Positions 1 through 7,926 are shown, numbered from the stretch's first letter. The stretch: DNA of 9,787 nucleotides from a candidate division WOR-3 bacterium (GCA_016934535.1 JAFGSQ010000027.1:1-9787), one strand, 5' to 3'. Notes: generated from the sequence alone by a model not told the origin. Program-made: numbers and translations.

Positions 1-6
1 AATAAT

Positions 7-1263
7 ATGATAAAATTTATTCACGGAAAATTCATAAAAGTCATAGGCATATACGCCGGGAGCATAAAGCTCTTTTCGAGAAACGCAAAACTTTTCCTGG
101 CTGGATCTTTCTTCGTCGGCATGGGTTTTTCGGGATTCTCGCTTCTTTTTAACTTATATCTGAAATCAATCAGTATAGACGAAACTGGAATCGGCCACAT
201 AATCACTGCGACCACCATGGGGACTCTCCTCATGGCGATTCCGGCTTCAATATTGATAAGAAAGATATCCATAAAGAAAATCCTTCTTCTTTCTACACCT
301 GTGACAATTTTCACATATTTCATTCAGGTCATGGGATTCAACTACAACATGATAATCACCGGCGGGATTCTCTCGGGAGTTTTTACTGTTTTTTTTCAAA
401 TAGCCGCCGCACCTTTTTTCATGAGGAATTCAACTCCCAAGGAAAGACCATATCTTTTCAGCATGAATTTCGGAGCACAGCTCATAGCAGGTGTCCTCGG
501 AAGCGTCATTGGCGGCTTATTACCGGGAATGATCGCTAAATTCGGCCTGGTTCCACACGTAACCTACCGTTATACGCTTTTTATATTCGGAGGTCTCGTC
601 CTGGCAGCCTTGCTTCCATACCTGCTGATAAAAGAAAGTTCTGAAAAAGAAGTAAAAAACGACAGGTTCAAGTTTAAAACTGAGAAAAAAGTGATTGTAA
701 GGTTGTTTCTCCCAAACCTCGTGACAGGTCTCGGTGCGGGTCTCAGCATACCATTTATAAATCTTTATTTTGACGAAGTATTTTCAGCTTCGACTAAGCT
801 TATCGGCGCAGTTTTCGCGGGTTCCCAGTTCCTGATGATTTCAGGAATACTTCTGGCTCCTTTGCTCTCTGAGAAATTTGGGAAAATCAAAACAGTAGTA
901 TCATCTCAGTTAATATCCATTCCTTTTCTGATAATCATGGGTATAACCGGAAATTTTTACTTTGCAGTAATTGCTTTTCTTGTAAGGGCTGCCCTAATGA
1001 ACATGGCTCAACCTCTTTTCACCAATTACGCCATGGAAAAGGTTCATAAAGACGAACAGCCGCTGACAAACGCTTTACTAGTCATCGCCTGGACGGCAGG
1101 CAGGGGAGTCAGCGCGAGCATAGGCGGATTTCTTATCGAGAGATTTTCATACGCTCTGCCCTTTTTCACGACGAGTGCGCTTTATCTGGTCTCAAGCCTT
1201 TTGATACTTATATTTTTTGAAATAAAACCGAAAAGGAAAGCTTCTTCAGTTACAACAACATAA
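7..1263 (+). CDS. MFS family transporter, 12 transmembrane helices
   Basis: Inner-membrane secondary transporter of the major facilitator superfamily; the substrate cannot be told from sequence. The 418-residue product shows about twelve hydrophobic segments in two halves (roughly residues 28-50, 60-84, 91-110, 114-138, 151-174, 188-208, then 232-254, 265-287, 298-317, 318-336, 354-377, 382-404), separated by a charged central loop (about 209-229). A motif-A-like loop follows helix 8 (LSEKFGKIK, 288-295) and a degenerate one follows helix 2 (RKISIKK). The cytoplasmic stretch NSTPKERPYLFS after helix 4 is typical of bacterial MFS efflux-type proteins. Only six bases precede the ATG, so no ribosome binding site can be seen and the frame is open to the window edge. 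The start is placed by the expected distance to helix 1, and the gene could begin further left. It is convergent with the secreted-protein gene and ends in a shared terminator. Confidence 0.88.
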   Translation: MIKFIHGKFIKVIGIYAGSIKLFSRNAKLFLAGSFFVGMGFSGFSLLFNLYLKSISIDETGIGHIITATTMGTLLMAIPASILIRKISIKKILLLSTPVTIFTYFIQVMGFNYNMIITGGILSGVFTVFFQIAAAPFFMRNSTPKERPYLFSMNFGAQLIAGVLGSVIGGLLPGMIAKFGLVPHVTYRYTLFIFGGLVLAALLPYLLIKESSEKEVKNDRFKFKTEKKVIVRLFLPNLVTGLGAGLSIPFINLYFDEVFSASTKLIGAVFAGSQFLMISGILLAPLLSEKFGKIKTVVSSQLISIPFLIIMGITGNFYFAVIAFLVRAALMNMAQPLFTNYAMEKVHKDEQPLTNALLVIAWTAGRGVSASIGGFLIERFSYALPFFTTSALYLVSSLLILIFFEIKPKRKASSVTTT

Positions 1264-1295
1264 AAGGCGACCCGAATTTTCCGGGCCGCCTTTTT
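1262..1295. terminator. Bidirectional Rho-independent terminator
   Basis: GC-rich hairpin with arms AAAAGGCG-a-CCCG and CGGG-c-CGCCTTTT, flanked by an A-run on the left and a T-run on the right, so it has a U-tract in both directions. It overlaps the MFS stop codon (TAA, 1261-1263) and lies 12 bases from the stop of the convergent minus-strand gene. It should end both transcripts. Confidence 0.88.
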
Positions 1296-1306
1296 CTACC
1301 CCAAAA

Positions 1307-4303
1307 CTATTTAACTATGAGAAGTTTCTCCGAAACACATTCTCCCTGGGCTTCCATCCTGAAAAAATACGCACCAGGATTGAGTGTTTGACCTCTGTCG
1401 TCTCTCCCGTCCCAGTAAATTGAATACTCGCCGGGATTCTGCGGGGCGTCTAAAAGTGTCCTGACTTTCTGCCCGGCGATGTTGTATACATTTATCTCGA
1501 CATCTGTGGCTGTTCCTATGGTGTATTGGACAGTACCCTCGCCGGAAAGGGAGTTAAGATCTGATAGACAACAGCTGAATTCAGTTGTTCCGGTTGTGAT
1601 ATTATCAAGTTGCTCCGAACCACCTAATGTTAAATTAACATCATCAATTTTAAGACCGCTAGTTGGAATCGGACCGGTAGAATAACACCTGAATTCGATA
1701 ATAAAAGAATTTGTTTTATTCAGTTTAGGAGTATTTTCAATTATCTGAGAAATATTGAGCGTGGTCAGATTCCATCTATCACTCGGACCAGTGAAATCAT
1801 AAACTTTTACAAAAGTTAAACCTGCATCGTCAGATAAATAAACGCCGTCTTCAATATTACCTGAGTTATAATCCCACCATTTGAAATTCAACATTACCAC
1901 TTGATTTATTATTGATAAATCACAATACAATCTCAATCCATTTTCTGAAGCAGGAAAATGAGGATTAATCTCTTTTTTTGAATCGAGGGTTATATAATGT
2001 ATGGTCTGGCTTTCAGAATAAACCTCCACTCTACCAAGGCTGTCAGAAATCTTTCTCCTCCAGCATCCGTCCCAACCCTCATCAAAATTACCATTATCAT
2101 CATTTTCAAAACTTGTCCGATATGAACTGTTAAGCCATACAGGAACACGTTTAAAACTTGAGTCATATGAATTATAATTCCAGCAGAAATAATTTAAACC
2201 ACCCTCGCATCTATTATAAACATTTTTCCAGTAACTCAGATATTCATGATGCCAACCTACATTGCCGATTAAAATAATATTTTTACCAAGAGCTTCAAGA
2301 GTAGGACCGAGTTCCGTAGGAAGGTCCCAAGCACAAACAGCATAATCGATATCTGTAGTTGCACTTATCATAGACCAATCCATGCTGTTATATTCCATAT
2401 TCGTTAAATTTCTCTTAATATAATCCTGATAACCGCTATACACATAAACCTTTATATCAGAATTACATGATTTGTTAACCTCATTTACAACACTATCAAT
2501 ATCTCTTATAATCCAGGCAATACATTGGGTTTCAAATTCTATCCAGTCTCTGTGAAGTTTACCTAAATCCATGTTTAAAACCGGTGTTTTCACTGCAAAA
2601 TACAAATCGGCTGTCGATATCGACGTCCATGTACTTAACGATCCATGATAAAGCTTTCCATCTATGTAAGGTCCGGGATTAACTCCAATGTCCTTTGATG
2701 CGATTTTATAATATTCCGTACCATTTGGTTCACCTTCGTATTCAAGTACGATTGCGTATTCGGTATTTCTCTGAAGATCACAGGGCAAATCTATTGTAAC
2801 TTCTTCTTCGAGAGCAGTAGTCGAAAACCTAAAACAGGCAAGTTCATTTTCTGATGGTTGACCATTGTTCATCATTGTTCTGATAGAAACCTTAATTGAA
2901 GCAGTGGTATTATTAAATTTCTTTACTTTCAAAATGATTGATGAAAGATGATCATAATCAGATGAAAATAAAAAGGTTTGAGCAATCCTCATATTCGATT
3001 CATTGTCGCCTAAATATATATAATCATTTTCTTCATTTTGATAAATATCTGTTCTGCTCGGTAAATTTGGATAATACACATTAAACCACATATCTACAGA
3101 TGGTTCGCTCATCCATCCTTCTGAGGTTAATTCTATTTTACTGTATAGCTGTCCTTCAGAATAATTGTCTTGTCTGCATCCTAATAAGTAGAACCAAGGA
3201 TTTGGATTTTGTAATGGATTTCGATCTCTACTTCGGATAACTAATGCATATTGAGAATCAATATCGAGGAAACCAATTGAGTCAGGATCGAAATATACCT
3301 TAAATGAGTCTAATTCGTCTGAGGGATCAGTTACTTGAATTTGTTCCCCTACAACAAAACCCCGGTCAAAACTATGACCTGTTAACCAATTTATTCGGTC
3401 GGAACTTCCGAGAATTTGATCTAAATCAGGTCTCCCATTTTCATCAACTCTTGTAAGAAATATTTCTAGATCAGAACAAGGGGAAGAAATATCAGGTGGA
3501 ATTTCTTGATTAATAACTCTCACTAAAAAAAGATCAACACAAGTAATTCGACTGTGAAGGGGTTTAAAAGTCTGGGCACATATTATATAATGATTACCTG
3601 TCTCTTCGGTTGGACCAATTATGTGATTATTGCTAAATAAACCCGTAGAACTGATGTCCAGTTCTGGAAAATTGAACTCCACTTCATCCATTGTCATTAT
3701 AGTATCAAGCATGTATTTTTTTACAAAATGATCATTGTCGTTGGGATAATTTCTGAATGAAGACCGTTCTTTATAATCCCCATCTGAATTATTTATTTTA
3801 TCAAGACTGAAGTCAGGTTCAAGCGGATGACTTCCGCCAGCATAAAATTCTTTATCAGGAAATACTGAACTCTCTACCCCTTGAACAACAGCCGAAATAT
3901 TTTCATAATTATTTATGAGAAATGACTTAAATTTATTCATATTCTTTATATATAGGTGTCTATTTAGTAAATCATATGGGTGCTTGAATAAAAAATTAAA
4001 AGGACCGTAAGGAAAATGCATATATAAAATTACATCGATATTTTTTGCAGTAAAAAGAGGAAAGTAAGCTTTCCAAGTAGAATCCAGCATAACATGCGTA
4101 AAACCTCTCAACCTCAAAGTATCAATTCTGGCATTTATTGCTTCATCAGTAAGCGCAGACCCATCTGGATGATCAAATATTGACTCTCCTCTCCAGTATA
4201 TCGCCTGCTTGGGTTCGGAGAAGGAGAGAGAGGTCAGTAAAAACAGCAATAACAATGAACAGAACAACAGTTTTTTGGGCAGAGATAAATATTTCATGGA
4301 CAT
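1307..4303 (-). CDS. Large secreted multidomain protein with C-terminal sorting domain (T9SS/FlgD-like)
   Basis: Predicted exported 998-residue protein of unknown function, probably acting on polysaccharide at the cell surface (inference). Start: ATG at 4303 is preceded by AAAGGCGGTGATC, a near-perfect anti-16S match 7 nt away. It directly begins a signal peptide (basic PKK, then a Leu-rich core, cleavage near residue 29). A longer frame from GTG at 4429 would bury this signal. Domains: residues about 33-150, an alpha/beta region resembling the first half of a TIM-barrel glycosidase (GFTHVMLDSTW, IDVILYMHFPYG); about 238-411 and 427-573, two beta modules resembling choice-of-anchor R domains (AQTF..., SEGQLYS..., DMWFNVYY; DLYFAVKT); about 577-712, alpha/beta again (IKVYVYSGYQ, IDYAVCAWDLP, KNIILIGN, LNYFCWNY); about 731-892, a MAM-like beta-sandwich; about 916-998, a FlgD-like/T9SS type A C-terminal domain (WDGRDDRGQTLNPGAYFFRM, ending KLLIVK). 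The interior is AT-rich relative to its neighbours. Confidence 0.82.
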   Translation of the reverse strand: MSMKYLSLPKKLLFCSLLLLFLLTSLSFSEPKQAIYWRGESIFDHPDGSALTDEAINARIDTLRLRGFTHVMLDSTWKAYFPLFTAKNIDVILYMHFPYGPFNFLFKHPYDLLNRHLYIKNMNKFKSFLINNYENISAVVQGVESSVFPDKEFYAGGSHPLEPDFSLDKINNSDGDYKERSSFRNYPNDNDHFVKKYMLDTIMTMDEVEFNFPELDISSTGLFSNNHIIGPTEETGNHYIICAQTFKPLHSRITCVDLFLVRVINQEIPPDISSPCSDLEIFLTRVDENGRPDLDQILGSSDRINWLTGHSFDRGFVVGEQIQVTDPSDELDSFKVYFDPDSIGFLDIDSQYALVIRSRDRNPLQNPNPWFYLLGCRQDNYSEGQLYSKIELTSEGWMSEPSVDMWFNVYYPNLPSRTDIYQNEENDYIYLGDNESNMRIAQTFLFSSDYDHLSSIILKVKKFNNTTASIKVSIRTMMNNGQPSENELACFRFSTTALEEEVTIDLPCDLQRNTEYAIVLEYEGEPNGTEYYKIASKDIGVNPGPYIDGKLYHGSLSTWTSISTADLYFAVKTPVLNMDLGKLHRDWIEFETQCIAWIIRDIDSVVNEVNKSCNSDIKVYVYSGYQDYIKRNLTNMEYNSMDWSMISATTDIDYAVCAWDLPTELGPTLEALGKNIILIGNVGWHHEYLSYWKNVYNRCEGGLNYFCWNYNSYDSSFKRVPVWLNSSYRTSFENDDNGNFDEGWDGCWRRKISDSLGRVEVYSESQTIHYITLDSKKEINPHFPASENGLRLYCDLSIINQVVMLNFKWWDYNSGNIEDGVYLSDDAGLTFVKVYDFTGPSDRWNLTTLNISQIIENTPKLNKTNSFIIEFRCYSTGPIPTSGLKIDDVNLTLGGSEQLDNITTGTTEFSCCLSDLNSLSGEGTVQYTIGTATDVEINVYNIAGQKVRTLLDAPQNPGEYSIYWDGRDDRGQTLNPGAYFFRMEAQGECVSEKLLIVK

Positions 4304-4305
4304 CA

Positions 4306-4318
4306 GATCACCGCCTTT
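4306..4318 (-). promoter_or_regulatory. Strong Shine-Dalgarno that decides the secreted-protein start
   Basis: On the minus strand this reads AAAGGCGGTGATC, 12 of 13 bases matching the complement of the bacterial 16S rRNA 3' end (AAAGGAGGTGATC). The core ends 7 nt before the ATG at 4303. It selects that ATG over the GTG at 4429 and the ATG at 4297. Confidence 0.8.
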
Positions 4319-4439
4319 CTGTTTGTGCAGACCTTGTGTAAATTTCAATTTACCCAATGAACTAAACAATTCCAGAGAAATTGCTTCGTAATTGTCTGCA
4401 TTTTTTATGAAACTTTGGACGACAACCACATAGTTTTGT

Positions 4440-4467
4440 ATTCTAATACTTTTATAAACTTTGTCAA
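4440..4467 (-). promoter_or_regulatory. Predicted sigma70-type promoter of the secreted-protein gene
   Basis: Minus-strand TTGACA (4467-4462, perfect -35) is followed after 16 nt by TAGAAT (4445-4440, 5 of 6 bases of -10). Predicted transcription start is near 4433, giving a leader of about 130 nt before the ATG at 4303. Seen by eye only. Confidence 0.55.
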
Positions 4468-4500
4468 TTCAAAATATACAATAATATGTTAAATTGAATT
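4466..4500. repeat. AT-rich imperfect inverted repeat beside the divergent promoter
   Basis: Outer arms AATTCAA (4466-4472) and TTGAATT (4494-4500) are perfect complements, with inner ATAT...ATAT symmetry. It starts inside the -35 box of the minus-strand promoter, so it could be an operator. In DNA this AT-rich it may also be chance. Confidence 0.3.
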
Positions 4501-4576
4501 ATTACTGATTATTTGATTTATTACAAATTATCGACGAATATGACAAAATATTGAATAACCTTTTTTCTATTATCTA

Positions 4577-4606
4577 TTAACAATGATAACTAAATATTCG
4601 TATAAA
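4577..4606 (+). promoter_or_regulatory. Predicted sigma70-type promoter of the pruA gene
   Basis: TTAACA (4577-4582, 5 of 6) and TATAAA (4601-4606, 5 of 6) are separated by 18 nt. The predicted start near 4613 lies about 222 nt before the pruA ATG, so the message would carry an unusually long leader. Bases 4500-4576 hold no gene, only AT-rich spacer. Confidence 0.5.
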
Positions 4607-4670
4607 AGACTTTACAAAGCCTTTTAATAATGTTATGTACCGATAACTCCGAGTCTTTGGGGCTAAAACC

Positions 4671-4733
4671 ATGGGGGTCACGCCCGAAGAACGTCAGGGT
4701 TGGACCGGAAACAGTCCAGCCTTCCACCTTTGA
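4671..4733 (+). CDS. Possible upstream ORF of 20 codons inside the leader (weak)
   Basis: ATG at 4671 opens a frame encoding MGVTPEERQGWTGNSPAFHL and stops at TGA 4731-4733, inside the loop of the hairpin that covers the next ribosome binding site. Only a poor GGGG stretch precedes it, and the segment overlaps the structured RNA. It is likely incidental, but its stop position just before AAGGAG would suit translational coupling to the following small ORF. Confidence 0.15.
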   Translation: MGVTPEERQGWTGNSPAFHL

Positions 4734-4749
4734 AAAGGAGAAAATTAAT

Positions 4750-4782
4750 ATGGAATTATTCACGAGAAGCCAGTCCCCTTAA
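4750..4782 (+). CDS. Possible 10-residue leader peptide ORF upstream of pruA
   Basis: ATG at 4750 is preceded by AAGGAG (4735-4740) with 9-nt spacing, a stronger site than many real genes have. It encodes MELFTRSQSP and stops with TAA, 52 nt before the pruA ATG. It contains one Pro, as the last residue before the stop codon. C-terminal Pro is known to slow termination in other stalling peptides, and the downstream gene is in proline catabolism, so a sensing role is conceivable. No conservation data are available here. The ribosome binding site lies partly in a small hairpin (CCTT/AAGG). Confidence 0.35.
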   Translation: MELFTRSQSP

Positions 4783-4834
4783 GAGCATTTTCCCCGCGAA
4801 TTTCTAAAATCCAAAACAAACACGAGGAGTGTAT

Positions 4835-6463
4835 ATGAACAATGCAGTATTCAATTTTGACGTCCCCCAGAACGAACCCATTTATGAATATTCAAAAGAT
4901 TCAAAGGAAAGAGAAGCCCTCGTCAAAGAGCTGGATAAACAGGCTTCGGAAAAGATAGACATCCCTTTGATAATCGGCGGAAAAGAGGTAAGGACAGGCG
5001 ACACCGGAAATGTCGTCATGCCGCATCTCCATTCGCACGTTTTGGCAACCTACCACAGAGCAGGAAAAAAGGAAGTTTCTCGGGCAATAGATGAGGCGAA
5101 GAAGGCAAAAGATGAATGGATGAACATGTCCTGGACGGAAAGAGCGTCCATTATGCTGAAAGCGGCAGAGCTTCTTTCAAAAAAATATAGATACCTGATA
5201 AACGCTTCGACGATGCTCGGGCAGGGCAAAAACGCTTTCCAGGCAGAAATTGACGCGGCGTGCGAGACCATCGACTTTCTGAGATTCAACGCAAATTACA
5301 TATCAATAATATACAACGAACAGCCGAAATCCTCACAGGGCATTCTCAACAGGATGGAATACAGGCCACTGGAAGGTTTCATTTACACGATTTCACCCTT
5401 CAACTTCACCGCGATTGCCTCAAATCTCAACATGGCGCCGTGCCTCATGGGAAACACGATGGTCTGGAAACCGGCCTCCACTTCGCTTCTTTCGAATTAC
5501 TATCTCATGAAAATCTTCATGGAAGCCGGTATACCGGCCGGAGTGATAAATTTTCTGCCGGGATCCGGTAGCACGATCAGCGAAGTCGCGCTTTCTGACA
5601 GAGAACTCTCAGGAATTCATTTCACGGGATCGAACGCGACCTTCAACACATTGTGGAAAACCGTCGCACAGAACCTCGACAAATACAGGTCGTACCCTAA
5701 AGTTGTAGGTGAAACAGGAGGTAAAGATTTCATTTTTGCCCATTGTTCGGCAATTCCGGAACAAGTCGCCACGGCAATTGTCAGAGGCGCATTTGAATAC
5801 CAGGGTCAGAAATGTTCTGCCGCTTCCCGCGCTTACATTCCCCGTTCCATGTGGAAACAGGTCAAAGAAAAAATCATCTCCGACATCGGGAAGATTAAAA
5901 TAGGAGACGTCAGAGATTTCACCAATTTTGTCAATGCAGTCATCGACAAGAATTCCTTCGACAATATTGTCGGATACATAGAAAATGCGAGAAAAAGCCC
6001 CGAAGCCGACATTATTGCCGGCGGCAAGTACGACGATGGAACCGGATATTTCATCCATCCGACGGTTATCGAAGTTAAGAATCCTCATTTCATAACCATG
6101 GAAGAAGAAATGTTCGGTCCAGTAATGTCCATTTTTGTCTACGACGACGACAAGTACGAAGAAACACTGAAGATTTGCGATTCTACTTCACCTTACGGTC
6201 TGACCGGTTCAATATTCTCCCAGGACCGCTCAATGTCTGTTAAAGCCTGCAGGTATCTCAGATACGCCGCCGGAAATTTCTACTACAACGACAAACCGAC
6301 GGGGGCAATGGTCGGACAACAGCCTTTCGGCGGATCCAGAGCATCCGGAACAAATGATAAATCCGGAAGTTATTTGAATCTATTACGCTGGACAAATCCG
6401 AGAACCGTTAAAGAAACTTTCCTCCCACCGGAAAATTTTGAATATGATTACATGAAAGAATGA
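4835..6463 (+). CDS. pruA: L-glutamate gamma-semialdehyde dehydrogenase (1-pyrroline-5-carboxylate dehydrogenase), ALDH4A1 type
   Basis: Cytosolic NAD-dependent aldehyde dehydrogenase that oxidises glutamate gamma-semialdehyde to L-glutamate, the second step of proline breakdown. The 542-residue protein matches the long, single-function ALDH4A1/TIGR01236 type throughout, including the family's long N-terminal segment (PIYEYSKDSKEREAL). Visible active-site features: oxyanion Asn190 in SPFNFTA, cofactor-site WKPAS (211-215) and FTGS (263-266), general base Glu293 in GETGGK, nucleophile Cys327 in GQKCSAASR, and EEEMFGPV (423-430). The C-terminal block GQQPFGGSRASGTNDK is characteristic of P5C dehydrogenases. 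ATG at 4835 is chosen because GAGGAG (4824-4829) lies 5 nt upstream; a GTG at 4829 would overlap that site. No proline dehydrogenase gene is in the window, so this is not the fused PutA form. It stands alone behind a long leader and ends at a shared terminator. Confidence 0.96.
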   Translation: MNNAVFNFDVPQNEPIYEYSKDSKEREALVKELDKQASEKIDIPLIIGGKEVRTGDTGNVVMPHLHSHVLATYHRAGKKEVSRAIDEAKKAKDEWMNMSWTERASIMLKAAELLSKKYRYLINASTMLGQGKNAFQAEIDAACETIDFLRFNANYISIIYNEQPKSSQGILNRMEYRPLEGFIYTISPFNFTAIASNLNMAPCLMGNTMVWKPASTSLLSNYYLMKIFMEAGIPAGVINFLPGSGSTISEVALSDRELSGIHFTGSNATFNTLWKTVAQNLDKYRSYPKVVGETGGKDFIFAHCSAIPEQVATAIVRGAFEYQGQKCSAASRAYIPRSMWKQVKEKIISDIGKIKIGDVRDFTNFVNAVIDKNSFDNIVGYIENARKSPEADIIAGGKYDDGTGYFIHPTVIEVKNPHFITMEEEMFGPVMSIFVYDDDKYEETLKICDSTSPYGLTGSIFSQDRSMSVKACRYLRYAAGNFYYNDKPTGAMVGQQPFGGSRASGTNDKSGSYLNLLRWTNPRTVKETFLPPENFEYDYMKE

Positions 6464-6472
6464 TTTTCAATC

Positions 6473-6504
6473 TGAAAGAAAGGGGGCTTTCCCCCTTTCT
6501 TTCA
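6473..6504. terminator. Strong bidirectional terminator between pruA and trpB2
   Basis: A 14-bp perfect stem (TGAAAGAAAGGGGG / CCCCCTTTCTTTCA) with loop CTTT lies between the convergent pruA and trpB2 genes. Its right arm includes the trpB2 stop codon (6502-6504). The stem's own purine and pyrimidine arms give a T-rich 3' side on the plus strand. The minus strand has only TTATTG before the hairpin and no long U-run after it, so termination is probably stronger for pruA. Confidence 0.75.
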
Positions 6505-7872
6505 ATAAAAAACCGGTTTAGGATGATCTTTGATTTCAGAAAGAGACCTCAAAAGATATTCTTCCTCAAGTTTGAAATCGACATTATTCCCGTTCATATG
6601 CGACTCATAAAATTTAAGGTCGAGCAGACCATGACCGCTCAAACAGAAAAGAATCACTTTTTCCTTCTCTTCTTCTCTCGCTTTTACGGCTTCTTCTACA
6701 ACACATGCGAGAGCGTGTGAAGTTTCAGGCGCGACCAGTATTCCTTCGGTCCTGGCAAAGACGTGCGCGGCAGTAAAGCATTCGCTTTGCCTGAAAGATC
6801 TTGCCTCTACGAGGTTTTCTTTTATCGCTTTGGAAAGAAGAGGGGCGGCTCCATGGTAACGGAGACCACCGGCATGTATAGGCGGCGGTATGAATTTGTG
6901 ACCCAGTGAATACATTGCAAGAAGAGGCGTCATACCGGCGCAGTCTCCGAAATCATAGACAAATGGTCCTCTTGTCAGAGTAGGGCATGATTCAGGTTCG
7001 CACGCAATGATGCTGATGCTGTCTCCTTCAATTTTATCTTTTATGAAAGGAAAACCAAGACCAGCAAAATTGCTTCCTCCTCCGACACAGCCGATTACAG
7101 TGTCTATTTTATTTTCACCTATTTTAGCGAGTTGTTTTTTTGCCTCGAGACCTATGACTGTCTGATGTAACATAACAAAATTTAAAACGCTTCCCAAAGA
7201 ATATTTGGTTTTTACTTTTTTGTCGTTTACGGCTTCCTCGATGGCTTCACTCACTGCCATACCAAGGCTTCCCGGAGAATCAGGATCTTCTTCGAGCATC
7301 TTTCTTCCGAAAGAAGTCTCATGGCTCGGACTCGCAACGCAAGTAGCGCCCCAGACGTTCATCAGCGTCTTTCTGAATGGTTTTTGGTCGTAACTTACTC
7401 TGACCATGAAGACTTTGCACTCCATATTGAGAAGTGAACAGGCGAAAGCGAGAGCGCTGCCCCATTGACCCGCTCCGGTTTCAGTCGTTATTTTTTCCGT
7501 CCCCTCCTTTTTGTTGTAATAGGCCTGGGCGATGGCAGTGTTAGGTTTGTGACTGCCTGTTGGAGATACACTCTCATTTTTGAAAAATATCTTGGCGGGC
7601 GTTTTCAGGTACTCTTCAAGCCCGCGCGCCCTGCTCAACGGCGTAGGCCTCCATTTCAAAAGAGTTTCTAAAACTTCTTTCGGTATTTCAATCCACCTAT
7701 CAAGGCTCATCTCCTGCTCTATTAGCGATCTTGGAAAAATTACTTCGAGGTCTTCGGGTTTGACCGGATTTCCTCTATTGTCGACCGGCGGATGTGTTCC
7801 ATTCAAATCTCCCGCAAGATTGTACCACTTAAGAGGTATTTCACTGTCTTCTAATACCGATTTATAATACAC
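6502..7872 (-). CDS. trpB2: TrpB2-type tryptophan synthase beta-like protein (orphan, no trpA)
   Basis: PLP enzyme expected to condense L-serine with indole to give L-tryptophan. The 456-residue length and N-terminal extension ([24 protein letters not shown]) fit the TrpB2 branch (TIGR01415) rather than the shorter TrpB1. Visible residues: PLP Schiff-base Lys109 in GSHKPNTA, catalytic Glu131 in TETGAGQWG (Trp where TrpB1 has His, a TrpB2 trait), phosphate-binding GGGSN (264-268), Glu376 in RTEG, and the C-terminal SGHG (412-415). The family is known to work without a tight TrpA complex, consistent with indole salvage; this specific role is inferred. Start is GTG at 7872 with AAGGAG upstream at good spacing; no ATG is available nearby. 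It lies 70 nt downstream of trpR on the same strand with a terminator-like hairpin between them, so expression probably depends on read-through or on a weak promoter I could not identify. Confidence 0.94.
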   Translation of the reverse strand: MYYKSVLEDSEIPLKWYNLAGDLNGTHPPVDNRGNPVKPEDLEVIFPRSLIEQEMSLDRWIEIPKEVLETLLKWRPTPLSRARGLEEYLKTPAKIFFKNESVSPTGSHKPNTAIAQAYYNKKEGTEKITTETGAGQWGSALAFACSLLNMECKVFMVRVSYDQKPFRKTLMNVWGATCVASPSHETSFGRKMLEEDPDSPGSLGMAVSEAIEEAVNDKKVKTKYSLGSVLNFVMLHQTVIGLEAKKQLAKIGENKIDTVIGCVGGGSNFAGLGFPFIKDKIEGDSISIIACEPESCPTLTRGPFVYDFGDCAGMTPLLAMYSLGHKFIPPPIHAGGLRYHGAAPLLSKAIKENLVEARSFRQSECFTAAHVFARTEGILVAPETSHALACVVEEAVKAREEEKEKVILFCLSGHGLLDLKFYESHMNGNNVDFKLEEEYLLRSLSEIKDHPKPVFY

Positions 7873-7926
7873 GTTATTCTCCTTTTTGGAATTTTTGATT
7901 ATTGGGGATTGTTGGATTATTACACG

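Larger units (their letters stand above)
4613..4834 (+). promoter_or_regulatory. Long structured 5' leader RNA upstream of pruA, class unknown
   Basis: Composition changes abruptly from AT-rich spacer to a GC-rich block at about 4647-4728, then back to A-rich sequence. The clearest structure is a 10-bp hairpin: AGGGTTGGAC (4696-4705), loop CGGAAACA, GTCCAGCCTT (4714-4723), with two G-U pairs. Next, CCTT-TGAA-AAGG (4727-4738) can fold over the AAGGAG ribosome binding site of a small upstream ORF. G-rich and C-rich runs at 4659-4662, 4672-4677 and 4683-4685 could pair further. I compared it by memory with T-box, c-di-GMP-I, c-di-AMP (ydaO), TPP, SAM, glycine, glutamine, cobalamin and SRP RNA signatures and found no convincing match. 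A cis-regulatory role (riboswitch, protein-binding leader or attenuator) is inference from position, length and structure. Confidence 0.45.

Noticed and set aside
4304-4429. Longer 1040-residue version of the secreted protein starting at GTG 4429
   Set aside because: It would put 42 residues in front of a clear signal peptide, and the strong Shine-Dalgarno precedes the ATG at 4303.
4671-4740. Resemblance of the pruA leader to T-box, c-di-GMP-I, c-di-AMP (ydaO) or SRP RNA
   Set aside because: Short look-alikes occur (AGGGTTGGACCG, GGGGCTAAAACC, CCCGAAGAACGTCAG, GGACCGGAAACAG), but each lacks the other conserved blocks of the class in the right order. No class name is given.
4829-4834. GTG at 4829 as pruA start
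   Set aside because: It overlaps the last base of the GAGGAG ribosome binding site; the ATG at 4835 is correctly spaced.
5609-6088. 159-codon open frame antisense to pruA
   Set aside because: Shadow frame in a conserved coding gene; no ribosome binding site and no protein-like pattern.
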